From an uncultured Endomicrobiia bacterium (GTDB taxonomy: Bacteria > Elusimicrobiota > Endomicrobiia > Endomicrobiales > Endomicrobiaceae), in the NCBI GenBank assembly GCA_938040055.1, contig CALHWY010000024.1, positions 62,001-126,000 of the forward strand: a stretch of DNA of 64,000 nt, written 5' to 3'. The translations under genes were made by a program, and so were the position numbers. Below, piece after piece: positions 8,979 to 18,039 of this stretch (within the stretch, counting starts at the first letter, position 1; the number at the start of each line of letters is the position of its first letter). A model generated the notes under the pieces. That model saw nothing but the letters and a program-made list of their open reading frames with translations. It was not told where the DNA came from and searched no databases.

Positions 8979-9680
8979 ATGATAGAAAATAAAATTGTCG
9001 TGGTTGACGATGACGAAGGAATACGAAATCTCGTTAAAGATATTCTGCAAGAAGAAAATTTCAAAGTCATATCGTGCCAGGATACGGACGAAGGGTATAA
9101 GAGAATATTGAAATCGAAGCCCGATCTGGTTATATTGGACGTGAAAATGCCGCAGATCGGCGGAATAGAATTGTGCAGGCTTTTAAGGGAAAATGCGGAA
9201 ACTAAAAATATGCCTATAATTATGCTTACCGTTGAATCTTCCGAAACGGATAAAATTATCGGTTTCGGAGTAGGGGCCGACGATTATATAACCAAACCTT
9301 TCAGCAATAAAGAATTTGTGGCAAGGGTAAAGTCTCTGCTGAGAAGGACAAGCCGCAAAGACGAGTCTAATATTTTAGAATGCGACGGGCTTGTTATGAA
9401 TCTGGATTCACGCACCGTGACCGTGAATAAGAAAGAAATAATTTTGCGCCCTAAAGAGTTCGATTTGCTGCATACGTTTCTGCTCAGACCCAATTATGTT
9501 TTAAACAGAGACTTTATTCTGGAGAATGTTTTCGAATACAATGTGGCCGTTACTACGCGGACTATAGACACGCATATAAAAAATTTGAGGCAGGCTTTGG
9601 GAGCATGGAGCAAAAGAATAGAAACCGTCTTCGGAAGAGGTTTTAAATTCGTGCCGGATCAAATAAGCAAAAAAAAATGA
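8979..9680 (+). CDS. OmpR/PhoB-family response regulator
   Basis: A 233-residue transcription regulator: receiver domain (1-120) with D10-D12, phospho-acceptor D54 in ILDVKMPQIGG and TKPF, then a C-terminal winged helix-turn-helix DNA-binding domain (about 132-228) including LRPKEFDLL, the recognition-helix region TRTIDTHIKNLRQALG and the wing GRGFKF. The ribosome site overlaps the stop of the preceding gene. It is probably phosphorylated by the kinase encoded two genes upstream and ends the operon, with a terminator right after. Targets are unknown. Confidence 0.93.
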   Translation: MIENKIVVVDDDEGIRNLVKDILQEENFKVISCQDTDEGYKRILKSKPDLVILDVKMPQIGGIELCRLLRENAETKNMPIIMLTVESSETDKIIGFGVGADDYITKPFSNKEFVARVKSLLRRTSRKDESNILECDGLVMNLDSRTVTVNKKEIILRPKEFDLLHTFLLRPNYVLNRDFILENVFEYNVAVTTRTIDTHIKNLRQALGAWSKRIETVFGRGFKFVPDQISKKK

Positions 9681-9686
9681 CGGCAA

Positions 9687-9718
9687 GCGGGCGCCCGCGT
9701 CCGGCGGCGGACTTTTTT
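9687..9718 (+). terminator. Rho-independent terminator of the two-component operon
   Basis: A GC-rich palindrome (GCGGGCGCCCGC, 9687-9698) is followed directly by a GTCCG/CGGAC hairpin (9699-9712) and a run of six T (9713-9718). Confidence 0.75.
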
Positions 9719-10312
9719 GTTTTTAAAGTATTGAATGAATCCGGAGCGTTCTTGCTTTTTCTCATATAGGGTTTTCGAGTTTTTTTTCTTTGGTCTTTGA
9801 GACGCTTTTGTATTATGGCTGCCGGGCCCGTAAAAACGGTGCTTTTATTTTATATATATGTGCTGTTTTATGGTAAAGCCGCTTTTAAAAATGTCCGTAT
9901 GATATAATTTCAAAAAAGTTATGCGAAAGTCCGCAAAACATATCGGCTCACGTCAAAAATAGACCATTGCAAAAGCCGCCGAAAAATTTTCCGCGCCGCT
10001 GTTCCCGAAGTTTCTTTAGTTGCGCCAGTCTAAAGAAAATTATTTCGGCCGCTGTTTTTTCTAATGCGCGGGCATATGAGGCTGAGACGGCCGGATTTGC
10101 CGGCGGACCGGAATAAAGCGAGATTCAGCCCGAAAAATTTGGTACAATTAAGAAAAAATAATTCCGGACGGGGTTTGTTTAAACGGCATTGCGGAAAAAG
10201 AGGGATAAAAAAGTGCCGTTAAAAAACCGGCAATAATTTAAATGTTTTCGCCTGAAAAGAAGCTGCCGGCAATGCTTGCCGATATCAAACTAAAAGGGAT
10301 GTAAATATATAA
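9719..10312. other. Non-coding gap of about 590 bases
   Basis: No gene, tRNA or repeat was recognised. A possible extended -10 element (TGGTACAAT, 10140-10148) could start the transcript for the downstream TPR gene, but no -35 is visible and the leader would be long. The TPR gene has only a distant ribosome site (AAAAGGGA, about 14 bases before its ATG). Confidence 0.5.
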
Positions 10313-12466
10313 ATGGATAAAAATAAAATAACTTCGTTATTTTTTGCCGTTTTTCTTGTTTCAGTTGCAGCTTTGTGCGCATATGCCGACGCGGGCATTA
10401 CTTCGGGGCAGATGCTTTCTTATAATCCTAACCCGGTTACCGGCGCGGCCGGCGATGCGGGCGCGGCGTTGCGGTCGGATAAAGCCGCTTCAGCAATAGT
10501 GAACCCCGCTTCCACTTTAGACACATACCGCATAATCGCTTCCGTAAGCAATTCTTCTTTGCCGGGCGAAATACAATATAATTATCTGGGCGTGCAATTT
10601 CCTACCGAAATAGGAAATTTCGGCATTTCGTTTATGTATTGCGGATACGGAAATATCGACTATTACGATAATGCCGGCAATCCCATAAAAATGGACAGTT
10701 CTTATGATGCCGGAGTCGTTCTTAACTACTCTCTTCCTATTAAAAAAACCGTTCCGGTTGAAACCGATTACGGCGGAGTGGGCATTAATGTAAAAGCTTT
10801 GAGATCCGCTCTCGGCGATTTTACGGCCGAAGCTTTTGCCGTAGATTTGGGGGGAATTTTTACCCTGCCTTCCGTAGATAATATCTCTCTCGGAGTGGCA
10901 TGCAGAAATCTCGGAACTTCCCAGAAGTTTGTAAAGGAATCGTATGATCTGCCTCAGACTCTTTCCGCAGGGCTGTCGTATAAAGAAAAAGATTTCTATA
11001 ATCTCAATATACTTCTTGATTTTAACGCCCAGATGCATTCAGGAAATTTTTATTCGGTAGGAGCTTTCATAACGCCTGTTTATTTTTTAACTTTCAGGGG
11101 AGGGGTGAAACTTGCCGACAAATCTTTAAACACGGACTTTCGTCTCGGCATGAGTTTTGAATTCAAAAGTTTTATGTTTGATTATTCTTATTGTCCGTCC
11201 GACAAATTAAACGGCACGCATAATTTCAACTTAAGCTATGCTCTCGGCAGGTTTTCCGGACAGAAAGCCGCTTACGATTATTACATGCAGAACCACTTCA
11301 GGGAGGCTGTCGAGGCGTATCACAGAAAAGATTATATAACCGCCAGAAATAAATTCGACGAAATACTTGCGGTCTATCCCGAACACAGGCCTTCGCAGAA
11401 ATATCTTCAGAGAATCATAGACGAACTTTCGGACATAGACGTATATAATGCCAGAAGAGTTAACGAGTACATGAGAAAAGCGAATCTTGCCCTTGAAAAA
11501 GGCGATGTTACTAAATCCGCTAAAAATTTCAGCAAAGTTCTTGAGCTTGATCCGGAAAACACTCTGGCAAGAACGGGCATAGAAAAAGTCAATGAATATT
11601 CGGAACAGGTTGAAATTGAAAGAGAAAGACGGAAAAACAGCGAAAGAATACAGTATTTGTGGGCAAGGTATGAAAATTTTCATATGCAGGGCGAACTGGT
11701 GCGCGCCAAGGAAGCGCTGAATTTCATTCTTGACATAGATTCGGAAAACGCGACTGCCAAAGAAGCTCTTGTCGGCGTTGACGGAGAGCTTTCAAAGATC
11801 GCTTCCGATAAAGTCGCCGAGCTCTACAGCCAGGGAATGGATTTGTACAATCAGGGTAAATTCCAGGAAGCCATTCGGTATTTTGAAGCCATAGTCATCG
11901 CTGCTCCTCACAGAAGAGACGCGCAGGAGCTTATAGCAAAAGCGGAAAAAAATATTCAGGAAATAACGAACTATCAAAGGGAGCAGGCGAAGCTTGAAAG
12001 GCAGGAACCGGTACGCGACGAACTTTCGCGCACTTTTGAGACGGCTTTGAAATATTATGAAAAAAACAGGCTCTCCGACGCGGTTAAATATTTCAGAAGG
12101 AGCAAAGATATCGCCGATAAATATGAATTTGAGGATTATTCGAAAAACGCCCAGACGTATATAACGAAAATCAGCGACGAACTTTCCGAAAATCATTACA
12201 GGAAAGGTTTTGAACTGTTTAGGAAAAACAATTTTGAAGGAGCCGCGAGAGAGTATAAAATTGCTTTAAACTACAATCCCAACAATACTTCCGCTTTGTT
12301 CGAGCTTGAACGAGTCGCCGGAGATGTCGCCCAGAAATACTATGAAGAAGGCATGTCGTTTTACAGCAGGGGAGATTTTGATAAGGCGAGAGAATACCTT
12401 AAAAGATCTATTTATTATAAACCGGATAAAACCGAAGCTAAAAGAGCCCTGGAGAGGCTGCAATAA
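10313..12466 (+). CDS. PorV/UPF0164-like outer-membrane protein fused to TPR repeats
   Basis: The 717-residue protein has a signal peptide (cleavage after about residue 25 in CAYADA). Residues about 30-310 show the PorV/UPF0164 pattern: a start rich in Pro-Asn and Gly (SYNPNPVTGAAGDAG, then AIVNPAS) and repeated beta strands. From about 320 to the end there are at least six tetratricopeptide-like helix pairs (for example SQGMDLYNQGKFQEAIRYFE and KGFELFRKNNFEGAAREYK). The likely role is an outer-membrane anchor or shuttle with a periplasmic protein-interaction platform. PorV is known from type IX secretion, but nothing else here proves that system. It overlaps the next gene by one base. Confidence 0.8.
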   Translation: MDKNKITSLFFAVFLVSVAALCAYADAGITSGQMLSYNPNPVTGAAGDAGAALRSDKAASAIVNPASTLDTYRIIASVSNSSLPGEIQYNYLGVQFPTEIGNFGISFMYCGYGNIDYYDNAGNPIKMDSSYDAGVVLNYSLPIKKTVPVETDYGGVGINVKALRSALGDFTAEAFAVDLGGIFTLPSVDNISLGVACRNLGTSQKFVKESYDLPQTLSAGLSYKEKDFYNLNILLDFNAQMHSGNFYSVGAFITPVYFLTFRGGVKLADKSLNTDFRLGMSFEFKSFMFDYSYCPSDKLNGTHNFNLSYALGRFSGQKAAYDYYMQNHFREAVEAYHRKDYITARNKFDEILAVYPEHRPSQKYLQRIIDELSDIDVYNARRVNEYMRKANLALEKGDVTKSAKNFSKVLELDPENTLARTGIEKVNEYSEQVEIERERRKNSERIQYLWARYENFHMQGELVRAKEALNFILDIDSENATAKEALVGVDGELSKIASDKVAELYSQGMDLYNQGKFQEAIRYFEAIVIAAPHRRDAQELIAKAEKNIQEITNYQREQAKLERQEPVRDELSRTFETALKYYEKNRLSDAVKYFRRSKDIADKYEFEDYSKNAQTYITKISDELSENHYRKGFELFRKNNFEGAAREYKIALNYNPNNTSALFELERVAGDVAQKYYEEGMSFYSRGDFDKAREYLKRSIYYKPDKTEAKRALERLQ

Positions 12467-12804
12467 TGAAAAATATATTGATTATCATATCTGCATTGTT
12501 TGTGGTCGCCGGTGCGGCATATGCGGTAAAAGTATATCCTAATCCGTGGATCCCGGACAGCAAAGGCGGCAGCCATGGAGATTATAAAGGCGTAAATTTC
12601 GACGGGCTTTCCAACAAGGGAGGCACTATATATATACACAATGCGACAGGCGAGCTTGTCAGAAAACTTTCTTGGCCTGAAGGCGAAATATCGGTAAAAT
12701 GGAACGGAAGAAACGACCGGGGCGAATATGTGGCAAGCGGCGTTTACATTTGGGTCGTTAATGACGGAGGAACCAAATCCGGAAAAGTCGTCGTGATAAG
12801 ATGA
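12466..12804 (+). CDS. Small exported FlgD-Ig-like domain protein
   Basis: A 112-residue protein with a Sec signal peptide (cleavage about residue 20, GAAYA) and a single Ig-like fold of the FlgD / secretion-tail type: KVYPNPW near the start, GGTIYIHNATGELV, WNGRNDRGEYVASGVYIWVV and a final GKVVVIR. Such domains usually sit at the C-terminus of larger exported proteins; here it stands alone. The start overlaps the TPR gene stop (TAATG), so it is probably a structural or assembly partner of the PorV-TPR protein. A short AT-rich inverted repeat (12809-12827) after the stop could be a weak terminator. Confidence 0.75.
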   Translation: MKNILIIISALFVVAGAAYAVKVYPNPWIPDSKGGSHGDYKGVNFDGLSNKGGTIYIHNATGELVRKLSWPEGEISVKWNGRNDRGEYVASGVYIWVVNDGGTKSGKVVVIR

Positions 12805-12896
12805 AGTTTTATTTTCCGGGAAAATAACCGTATTACGGAGAAATAAGTTTTTCAAAAATTTCACAAATACTTTAACTCTATTTTTAACGGCCGCAG

Positions 12897-12944
12897 TATA
12901 ATATTAACGGAGTAAAAAATCGCAAAAAGGAGGATTTGGCAGTG
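12897..12944 (+). promoter_or_regulatory. -10 element and first of two ribosome sites before the 1,011-residue exported protein
   Basis: TATAAT at 12897-12902 without a good -35 at normal distance. AAGGAGGA at 12927-12934 sits seven bases before an in-frame GTG (12942). A second ribosome site (GGAGG, 12968-12972) sits before the ATG at 12978. Either codon could start translation; the second gives a normal-length signal peptide. Confidence 0.5.
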
Positions 12945-12977
12945 AGAGAAGTGCAAAAAATAAAAATGGAGGGTGTC

Positions 12978-15900
12978 ATGAGAAAAAAACTAATGTCTTG
13001 TTTAGTGGCTTTCGCATTCGTGATGTCGATTGCGGCGCCGTCAGCTTTTGCAGCGCCCGATGCAGTGTCATCGGAAGCAAATATGGGGGTTATGTCGGAC
13101 ACTGGTAAGCCGACTAATACTCCTCCGACGGAAGGCCTGCAGGATATGCAGAGTAATGAGGAAATCAACAAAATTTATTCAAGATTCACAAGCGTATTTA
13201 ACTACAGCGCGGGAGTTTTGGTAAGCGTTATCAATGCTGACGGGGGCTTTTCCCTTATTGAACGAGGAATGGCGAGGGCTACTTTTACTAAAAACGAAAA
13301 CGGAACATATGCTCTTGCGAGCTTTAATTTTATGCCGGGAGACATTGATATAATAAATTCCATGCCGGGAGCAAGTGGTGCGGAAAAAATTAAAAACTTC
13401 CTGATATCCATAGGCGCTGAGAAGATGCTTCAAGTTGAAAAACAGGAATTTGGGGAAGACGGCAATCTAAAAACATATGAAGATCCTGATGCTTATGCTA
13501 ACAGAAAAGTTGAAAAAGTTGATGTGGCCTGGTTCCAAGTTCTTTATGACCATTTATCAAAAGGCATAAATCATAGTGCGAGCATTGATTTCCAGGCTTC
13601 AGGCGGACCTGAAGTCACTTTGAGTGTAAACGGACAGCCTACCTATACATATGCTGCTCAAGGCGGAGATAAGAACAATACTCCTGTCGTGAAGAAAGAG
13701 TATATCTACTCAGACAGCGGTTTTCTTGTCGGGATAAAAGAGCTCAGTTTTAAAGTAGATCTTGATTCATTGAAAGAAGGATATGAGTCTTTGAAGAAAG
13801 AACAGGAAGGAAAGAATCTTTCAGATGATCAAAGACAGGCTTTATATGCTCAAACCAACGGTTCCGCTAAATTTGTCAAAACTTACACTTATACGCGTAT
13901 GAATGCTTTTGGACAGCCGGCTTTTGTTGAAGACGAGAACGGTAAAGTTCTCCAAAAATATAATTATTCCTCTACGAATTCTATTGTTTCCATGAATGAT
14001 TATGTGAATAATACTACGAACTATTTCGTAAACGGGCAATTCGACTATTCCGTAAACAGCAAAGGGTTTGTTACCGCCAGAATGTTCAGATTCCAGAACG
14101 GTATGTCTAATTATATGATGAGTTACAATGACGGTATCGCTACCTCAATGACGGTTTTTTACAATAATCAGGCGGTTATTACTCTTAGCATGGCCGGCAG
14201 CCAGGAAAAAGGCCTTCCGATTTTAGATGCTAACGGTGCGAGGGAGCTTTACAGAGCTTTGAAAGATCCTACTATGAAAGGGTTAAACGAATTTGTTAAT
14301 AAATATATTACTGATGCTACGGCAAAAGCTAACTTCTTGAAAGAAGTTGAAGATATGACGAAAAAAGCTGACGAACTTGAATTGTATGACAATCCTAACT
14401 ATGAAAAAGACAGCAAAGGTAGAGTGGAGAAAGAAACTTCAAAAGGCACAAGAGTAGAAAATTCGCATGAAGTAAATGTGAAATATGCCTATATAAGCAC
14501 TCTGATATCCAAATTCGGCGTAACCAGCTTTTCTGTCTATGTACAGGATTTAAACAATCAAGCTTTACTGAGAGTTCTTGGGCTTGATGCTGCTTTTGAA
14601 ATAGCCTTGATGAGAAAGCAGGAAGAAGAAGCTAAATCTGAAGTTGACAAACTTAAAGCCGAAGAAGGCAAAATGAACACTCTTTTAGAGTCTATCAAGT
14701 CAAAGGATAATAATCAGGGCAGCAAACTTGAAAAGATTGGCGAAGAGGAGAAAAAGAAAGAAGAAGAAAAAAATAAAATTGATGCGTCTAAACTTACAGA
14801 TGAAGAGCGTGAATACTATAATTGGAAAACATCTTTAGTTGAAGCGCAGAACAGCGCGAACAGCAATAATGCGGCAAATCGCGAAGCCGCTTTGAGATCA
14901 ATTAAGAAAGCGCTTCAGCTTATGAGAGAGTTTAATAATGGAGCTTCAGCTGTAATGACTGCGGCTTTTTCAGTAACAGACGGCCAATATAACAAAGATT
15001 TCAAGAAAGAGTATTATGAAAATGGCCAGAAAGTAAAAAATGAAGATGCAGAGAAAGAAATTAATAAAGCGGGAACCACTCAGGGATCCGGAAACACTCA
15101 AAATACAGTGAAACACAATTATAAAGTAAAAGACAGTTGGACGCAGGTCAATAAGAAAACATTATCGATAAATCTTTCCATCAATACTTTTGGTGCTGCA
15201 AGAATAGGTTATACCGCTAATCATACTTTGCAGCATAAAGAAACTGCGCAATCCAAAGAAACCGATAAAGAAGTTTCGTATACTGTAAAAAGCGATCCTG
15301 TCGTTATCGGAACTCAGGGCGGATTTGTCGGTGAAGATGGGAAACCTTTGGTCAATGAAGACGGTTCACCTATGACAAACGAGCAGATAGCCGAATATAT
15401 TGAAAATGGCGGAGTTGTATATGTATCTGTAAATGCCAGCGATGTAAATATAATGGACGGCTCAGGGTTCCAGGCTGTTGACGGTGAGGAAATTCTTGTC
15501 CGTGTTGCTAATGCTGACGTATTCAGGGCACTTGCTAATAATACCGGCAATCCCGTAATGCTTATGGGAGACGTAACCAATGATGTGGATGGTAAGAAGA
15601 CAATGGTCATGAATCTCAATTACGGCGGTGGTTTTGTTATGGGCGCAGATGATATAACCGTTATGAAAGGAATTGTGAACAATGCTGAAGCCGATTGGGT
15701 AAAACAGAATCTTGAGAACAATTCTTGGCTTGGAGCATTTGCAGGCGAAGGTTTCGATTCACAATGGAACAGACTTGTCAATAACGATAGAAATGACAGA
15801 AGTGCGGTAGCAAATGCGAGCATTGAGGCAAATGTATGGAAGCAGATGAAGATAGAGTCAGCTGAATGGCTTAAGGGCATTCCCGGCAGTATGAATGCAA

Positions 15901-16013
15901 AGTGGGATATGATTGTTATGAATAACAATTCTGTTGGCTCTATTGAAAAACAGAGCAAAGTTGCACTTATAGCTTTAGCTTTGGGATTGACAGCTTCAAA
16001 TGCCTTATTTTAA
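12978..16013 (+). CDS. Large exported protein of unknown function with coiled coil
   Basis: From the preferred ATG at 12978 the product is 1,011 residues with a clear signal peptide (MRKKLMSCLVAF start, cleavage near AFAAP). I do not recognise a family. The mature protein is rich in Asn, Tyr, Gly and Asp, with short beta-strand-like stretches recalling YD-repeat proteins. A highly charged Lys/Glu coiled-coil segment lies around residues 560-630, Asn/Gly-rich beta segments follow, and the end is hydrophobic (IALALGLTASNALF). GC content is visibly lower than in the housekeeping genes. It is followed by a strong terminator. A surface or secreted structural role is plausible but unproven. Confidence 0.8.
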   Translation: MRKKLMSCLVAFAFVMSIAAPSAFAAPDAVSSEANMGVMSDTGKPTNTPPTEGLQDMQSNEEINKIYSRFTSVFNYSAGVLVSVINADGGFSLIERGMARATFTKNENGTYALASFNFMPGDIDIINSMPGASGAEKIKNFLISIGAEKMLQVEKQEFGEDGNLKTYEDPDAYANRKVEKVDVAWFQVLYDHLSKGINHSASIDFQASGGPEVTLSVNGQPTYTYAAQGGDKNNTPVVKKEYIYSDSGFLVGIKELSFKVDLDSLKEGYESLKKEQEGKNLSDDQRQALYAQTNGSAKFVKTYTYTRMNAFGQPAFVEDENGKVLQKYNYSSTNSIVSMNDYVNNTTNYFVNGQFDYSVNSKGFVTARMFRFQNGMSNYMMSYNDGIATSMTVFYNNQAVITLSMAGSQEKGLPILDANGARELYRALKDPTMKGLNEFVNKYITDATAKANFLKEVEDMTKKADELELYDNPNYEKDSKGRVEKETSKGTRVENSHEVNVKYAYISTLISKFGVTSFSVYVQDLNNQALLRVLGLDAAFEIALMRKQEEEAKSEVDKLKAEEGKMNTLLESIKSKDNNQGSKLEKIGEEEKKKEEEKNKIDASKLTDEEREYYNWKTSLVEAQNSANSNNAANREAALRSIKKALQLMREFNNGASAVMTAAFSVTDGQYNKDFKKEYYENGQKVKNEDAEKEINKAGTTQGSGNTQNTVKHNYKVKDSWTQVNKKTLSINLSINTFGAARIGYTANHTLQHKETAQSKETDKEVSYTVKSDPVVIGTQGGFVGEDGKPLVNEDGSPMTNEQIAEYIENGGVVYVSVNASDVNIMDGSGFQAVDGEEILVRVANADVFRALANNTGNPVMLMGDVTNDVDGKKTMVMNLNYGGGFVMGADDITVMKGIVNNAEADWVKQNLENNSWLGAFAGEGFDSQWNRLVNNDRNDRSAVANASIEANVWKQMKIESAEWLKGIPGSMNAKWDMIVMNNNSVGSIEKQSKVALIALALGLTASNALF

Positions 16014-16027
16014 TGTTTGACTGAAAT

Positions 16028-16066
16028 AAAAAAAGCGGGCCGATGTTTTTTCGGCTCGCTTTTTTT
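16028..16066 (+). terminator. Strong Rho-independent terminator
   Basis: GCGGGCCGA (16035-16043) pairs with TCGGCTCGC (16051-16059) with one G-U pair. It is flanked by an A-run on the left and a seven-base T-run on the right, so it could work in both directions. Confidence 0.92.
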
Positions 16067-16067
16067 A

Positions 16068-16096
16068 TTGAAAAAAATATAAAAAAAAGCTAGAAT
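16068..16096 (+). promoter_or_regulatory. Sigma70-type promoter
   Basis: TTGAAA at 16068-16073, 17 bases, TAGAAT at 16091-16096, directly after the terminator and about 45 bases before the next ATG. Confidence 0.75.
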
Positions 16097-16141
16097 TTTA
16101 AAGGAATTTTTACTTATTGCTTAAATAAAAATGGAGGATGT

Positions 16142-16546
16142 ATGGAACCGTCAAAAAAAACTAATAAAAAATGGATTATATTCGGAACTATTATAGCTGT
16201 GCTTGCGATTTTGGTTCTTATAGGTCCCATCCTTATTTCGCAATATATGAAAAATAAATATATGAAACCCAATATTGTAAGAAGCGAACTTATGATAAAA
16301 GTCAAGGGAGAGATAAAGCAATCTTTGGACGGGAAAACTCTTTATCTTGCGGGGCAGAACGGTTTATTTTATGTTCTTTTTGGAGAGCAGTCAACCGAGA
16401 TTGCGAAAAATATTGATAAAGCTGCTACCGTATTTGGTAATATTTATGAGCCTCAGAAAGATGAACAGATTGACGGCTCTCCCGTAAGAATGCGTATTAA
16501 TGTCGTAAATATTGATTATACCGATTCAGATGAAAAACAGGATTAG
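16142..16546 (+). CDS. Single-pass membrane-anchored protein, unknown function
   Basis: A 134-residue protein with a Lys-rich cytoplasmic N-terminus and one membrane helix at about 11-33, leaving an extracytoplasmic domain of about 100 residues (type II orientation by the positive-inside rule). The soluble part looks beta-rich (IMIKVKGEIKQSL-like start, GKTLYLAGQNG, VVNIDY) with no motif I can name. GGAGG precedes the ATG by a few bases and its own promoter lies upstream. No cleavage site was seen. Confidence 0.75.
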   Translation: MEPSKKTNKKWIIFGTIIAVLAILVLIGPILISQYMKNKYMKPNIVRSELMIKVKGEIKQSLDGKTLYLAGQNGLFYVLFGEQSTEIAKNIDKAATVFGNIYEPQKDEQIDGSPVRMRINVVNIDYTDSDEKQD

Positions 16547-16626
16547 AATTATTAAAATGCCGTCAACTTATTATTTTTAAATTTACAAAAAGTTCACAGT
16601 TTTTTCAGTCGGTTTTCAGCCTGTAT

Positions 16627-16635
16627 TGTTATAAT
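16627..16635 (+). promoter_or_regulatory. Extended -10 promoter for the YD-repeat-like gene
   Basis: TGTTATAAT: a TG dinucleotide one base before a perfect TATAAT (16630-16635). No good -35 at 17 bases. GAGGGAGGGG ribosome site follows, with ATG at 16655. Confidence 0.6.
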
Positions 16636-16654
16636 TATTACGAGGGAGGGGATT

Positions 16655-18004
16655 ATGAAAAAAATAAAATTTATTTTACTATCAATAATTTTTATAGCAA
16701 GCCAGGCTGACGCTTCTTTTCTTCAGATGAGAAGCGCTTATGAAATAGGAACTCCGGGAAGAACCGTCGACGATTTAGCCGTGCAGTGGCAGCCTCCGGT
16801 AAGAAGTGTTAATATTTTATCCAACAGACCTCTCAAAGCTACGGATAAAGAGGGCAATCATCTTTATTATACTACCAACGGAAGAATGGCGGTCAGCTTT
16901 GATAAAGACGGAAAAGCCACTTTTTCTTTGGGAAATATGACGATTACAAAAGACAGGGAAGGAAATGTTTCAACTGTTTCAAGACATATAAAAGGCAGCG
17001 ATTTAATAGAAATTACAAATGAATTCGGTGAAGTTCTTTCTTATAAACAGCTTGGCTTTGGCGGCAAGGTAGTGGCAACTTACGATAAAGACAAAAATCT
17101 CACGGCGACCTATAATTATAATCAGTACGGCAAGGCTCTTGTTTCCATAAAAAACGAAATGACCCAGGGTTTGACAATTTTTGATGAAAAAACCGGATTG
17201 CCGCAATATGATCTTGATGTTGACGGCAACCGTATGATGAAATATATTTATGATGATTATGGCAGGCTTAAAGAAAAAGTGGATTCTTACGGCAATATTA
17301 TGTATTTTGACAATAACGGGGCTATTACGCACACTACCGATAAAGACGGCATAGTTATGGCTAAATATAATTATGAATATGATGAGAAAAATAATTATGT
17401 TCTTAAGAGTGTCCTCAATCCCCAGACCAGAGACATAACTTATTTTGACAATTTGGGCAGACAAACGGTAACCAAAAATTATGCCGGCGCGGTAACTACA
17501 GACTATCTTTGGAACGGATCCAAGCTTGTAGCGACTTTCAACAGAGAAAGTCAGGAAACCACATGGTATGAAGTTGACGGCAGAGTTCTGTATACGAGCT
17601 TTAATGATCAGGTTATAAGCAAAAATTTATATTATAAAGGACAGCTTGTCGGCATTTGGGATGCGAGAAAAAATCAAGTTACCGTTTTGCAGAATGAAAG
17701 AAGAGAAGTTGTCGTTCAGCTTGGCAGCACCAGTTCTAAGACTCCGGTTGAGTTGACTACTTTGGTACGCTGCACCGACAAAGACGGGCATTCTACGGTT
17801 TTAACATTGGAGCAGTTTAAAGAAAACGGCAATCTTGGAGCTGCATATGAGAATGTTGAAGAGTTTCAGGGTTATGTGTTAAAATCCGATGAAAACGGCA
17901 ATATAGTCGAATACGATCCTGTAGTAGAACCTACCGCAGAGATGATAATGCAGTGGATTAATTCCGGGCTGATAGATAAAAAATATTTGTTTAATCCGTT
18001 ATAA
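16655..18004 (+). CDS. Exported YD-repeat-like (RHS-type) protein
   Basis: A 449-residue protein with a signal peptide (cleavage near residue 20, QADA). The middle holds many degenerate repeats of the YD/RHS kind, each built around Y-x-Y-x2-x-G or YFDNxG (for example YIYDDYGRLKEKVDSYGN, ITYFDNLGRQTVT and LWNGSKLVATF). These usually form beta-strand shells or carbohydrate-binding surfaces. There is no C-terminal toxin domain and the total length is far below that of true RHS toxins, so an effector role is unlikely. It resembles in style the large exported protein two genes upstream. AT-richer than the housekeeping genes. Confidence 0.8.
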   Translation: MKKIKFILLSIIFIASQADASFLQMRSAYEIGTPGRTVDDLAVQWQPPVRSVNILSNRPLKATDKEGNHLYYTTNGRMAVSFDKDGKATFSLGNMTITKDREGNVSTVSRHIKGSDLIEITNEFGEVLSYKQLGFGGKVVATYDKDKNLTATYNYNQYGKALVSIKNEMTQGLTIFDEKTGLPQYDLDVDGNRMMKYIYDDYGRLKEKVDSYGNIMYFDNNGAITHTTDKDGIVMAKYNYEYDEKNNYVLKSVLNPQTRDITYFDNLGRQTVTKNYAGAVTTDYLWNGSKLVATFNRESQETTWYEVDGRVLYTSFNDQVISKNLYYKGQLVGIWDARKNQVTVLQNERREVVVQLGSTSSKTPVELTTLVRCTDKDGHSTVLTLEQFKENGNLGAAYENVEEFQGYVLKSDENGNIVEYDPVVEPTAEMIMQWINSGLIDKKYLFNPL

Positions 18005-18039
18005 ATTTAAGTATATGTATAAGCTGGAGTTTCCCGAAA

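Noticed and set aside
16655..18004. RHS-type polymorphic toxin
   Set aside because: Too short, no hyperconserved RHS core ending and no C-terminal toxin domain or immunity gene.
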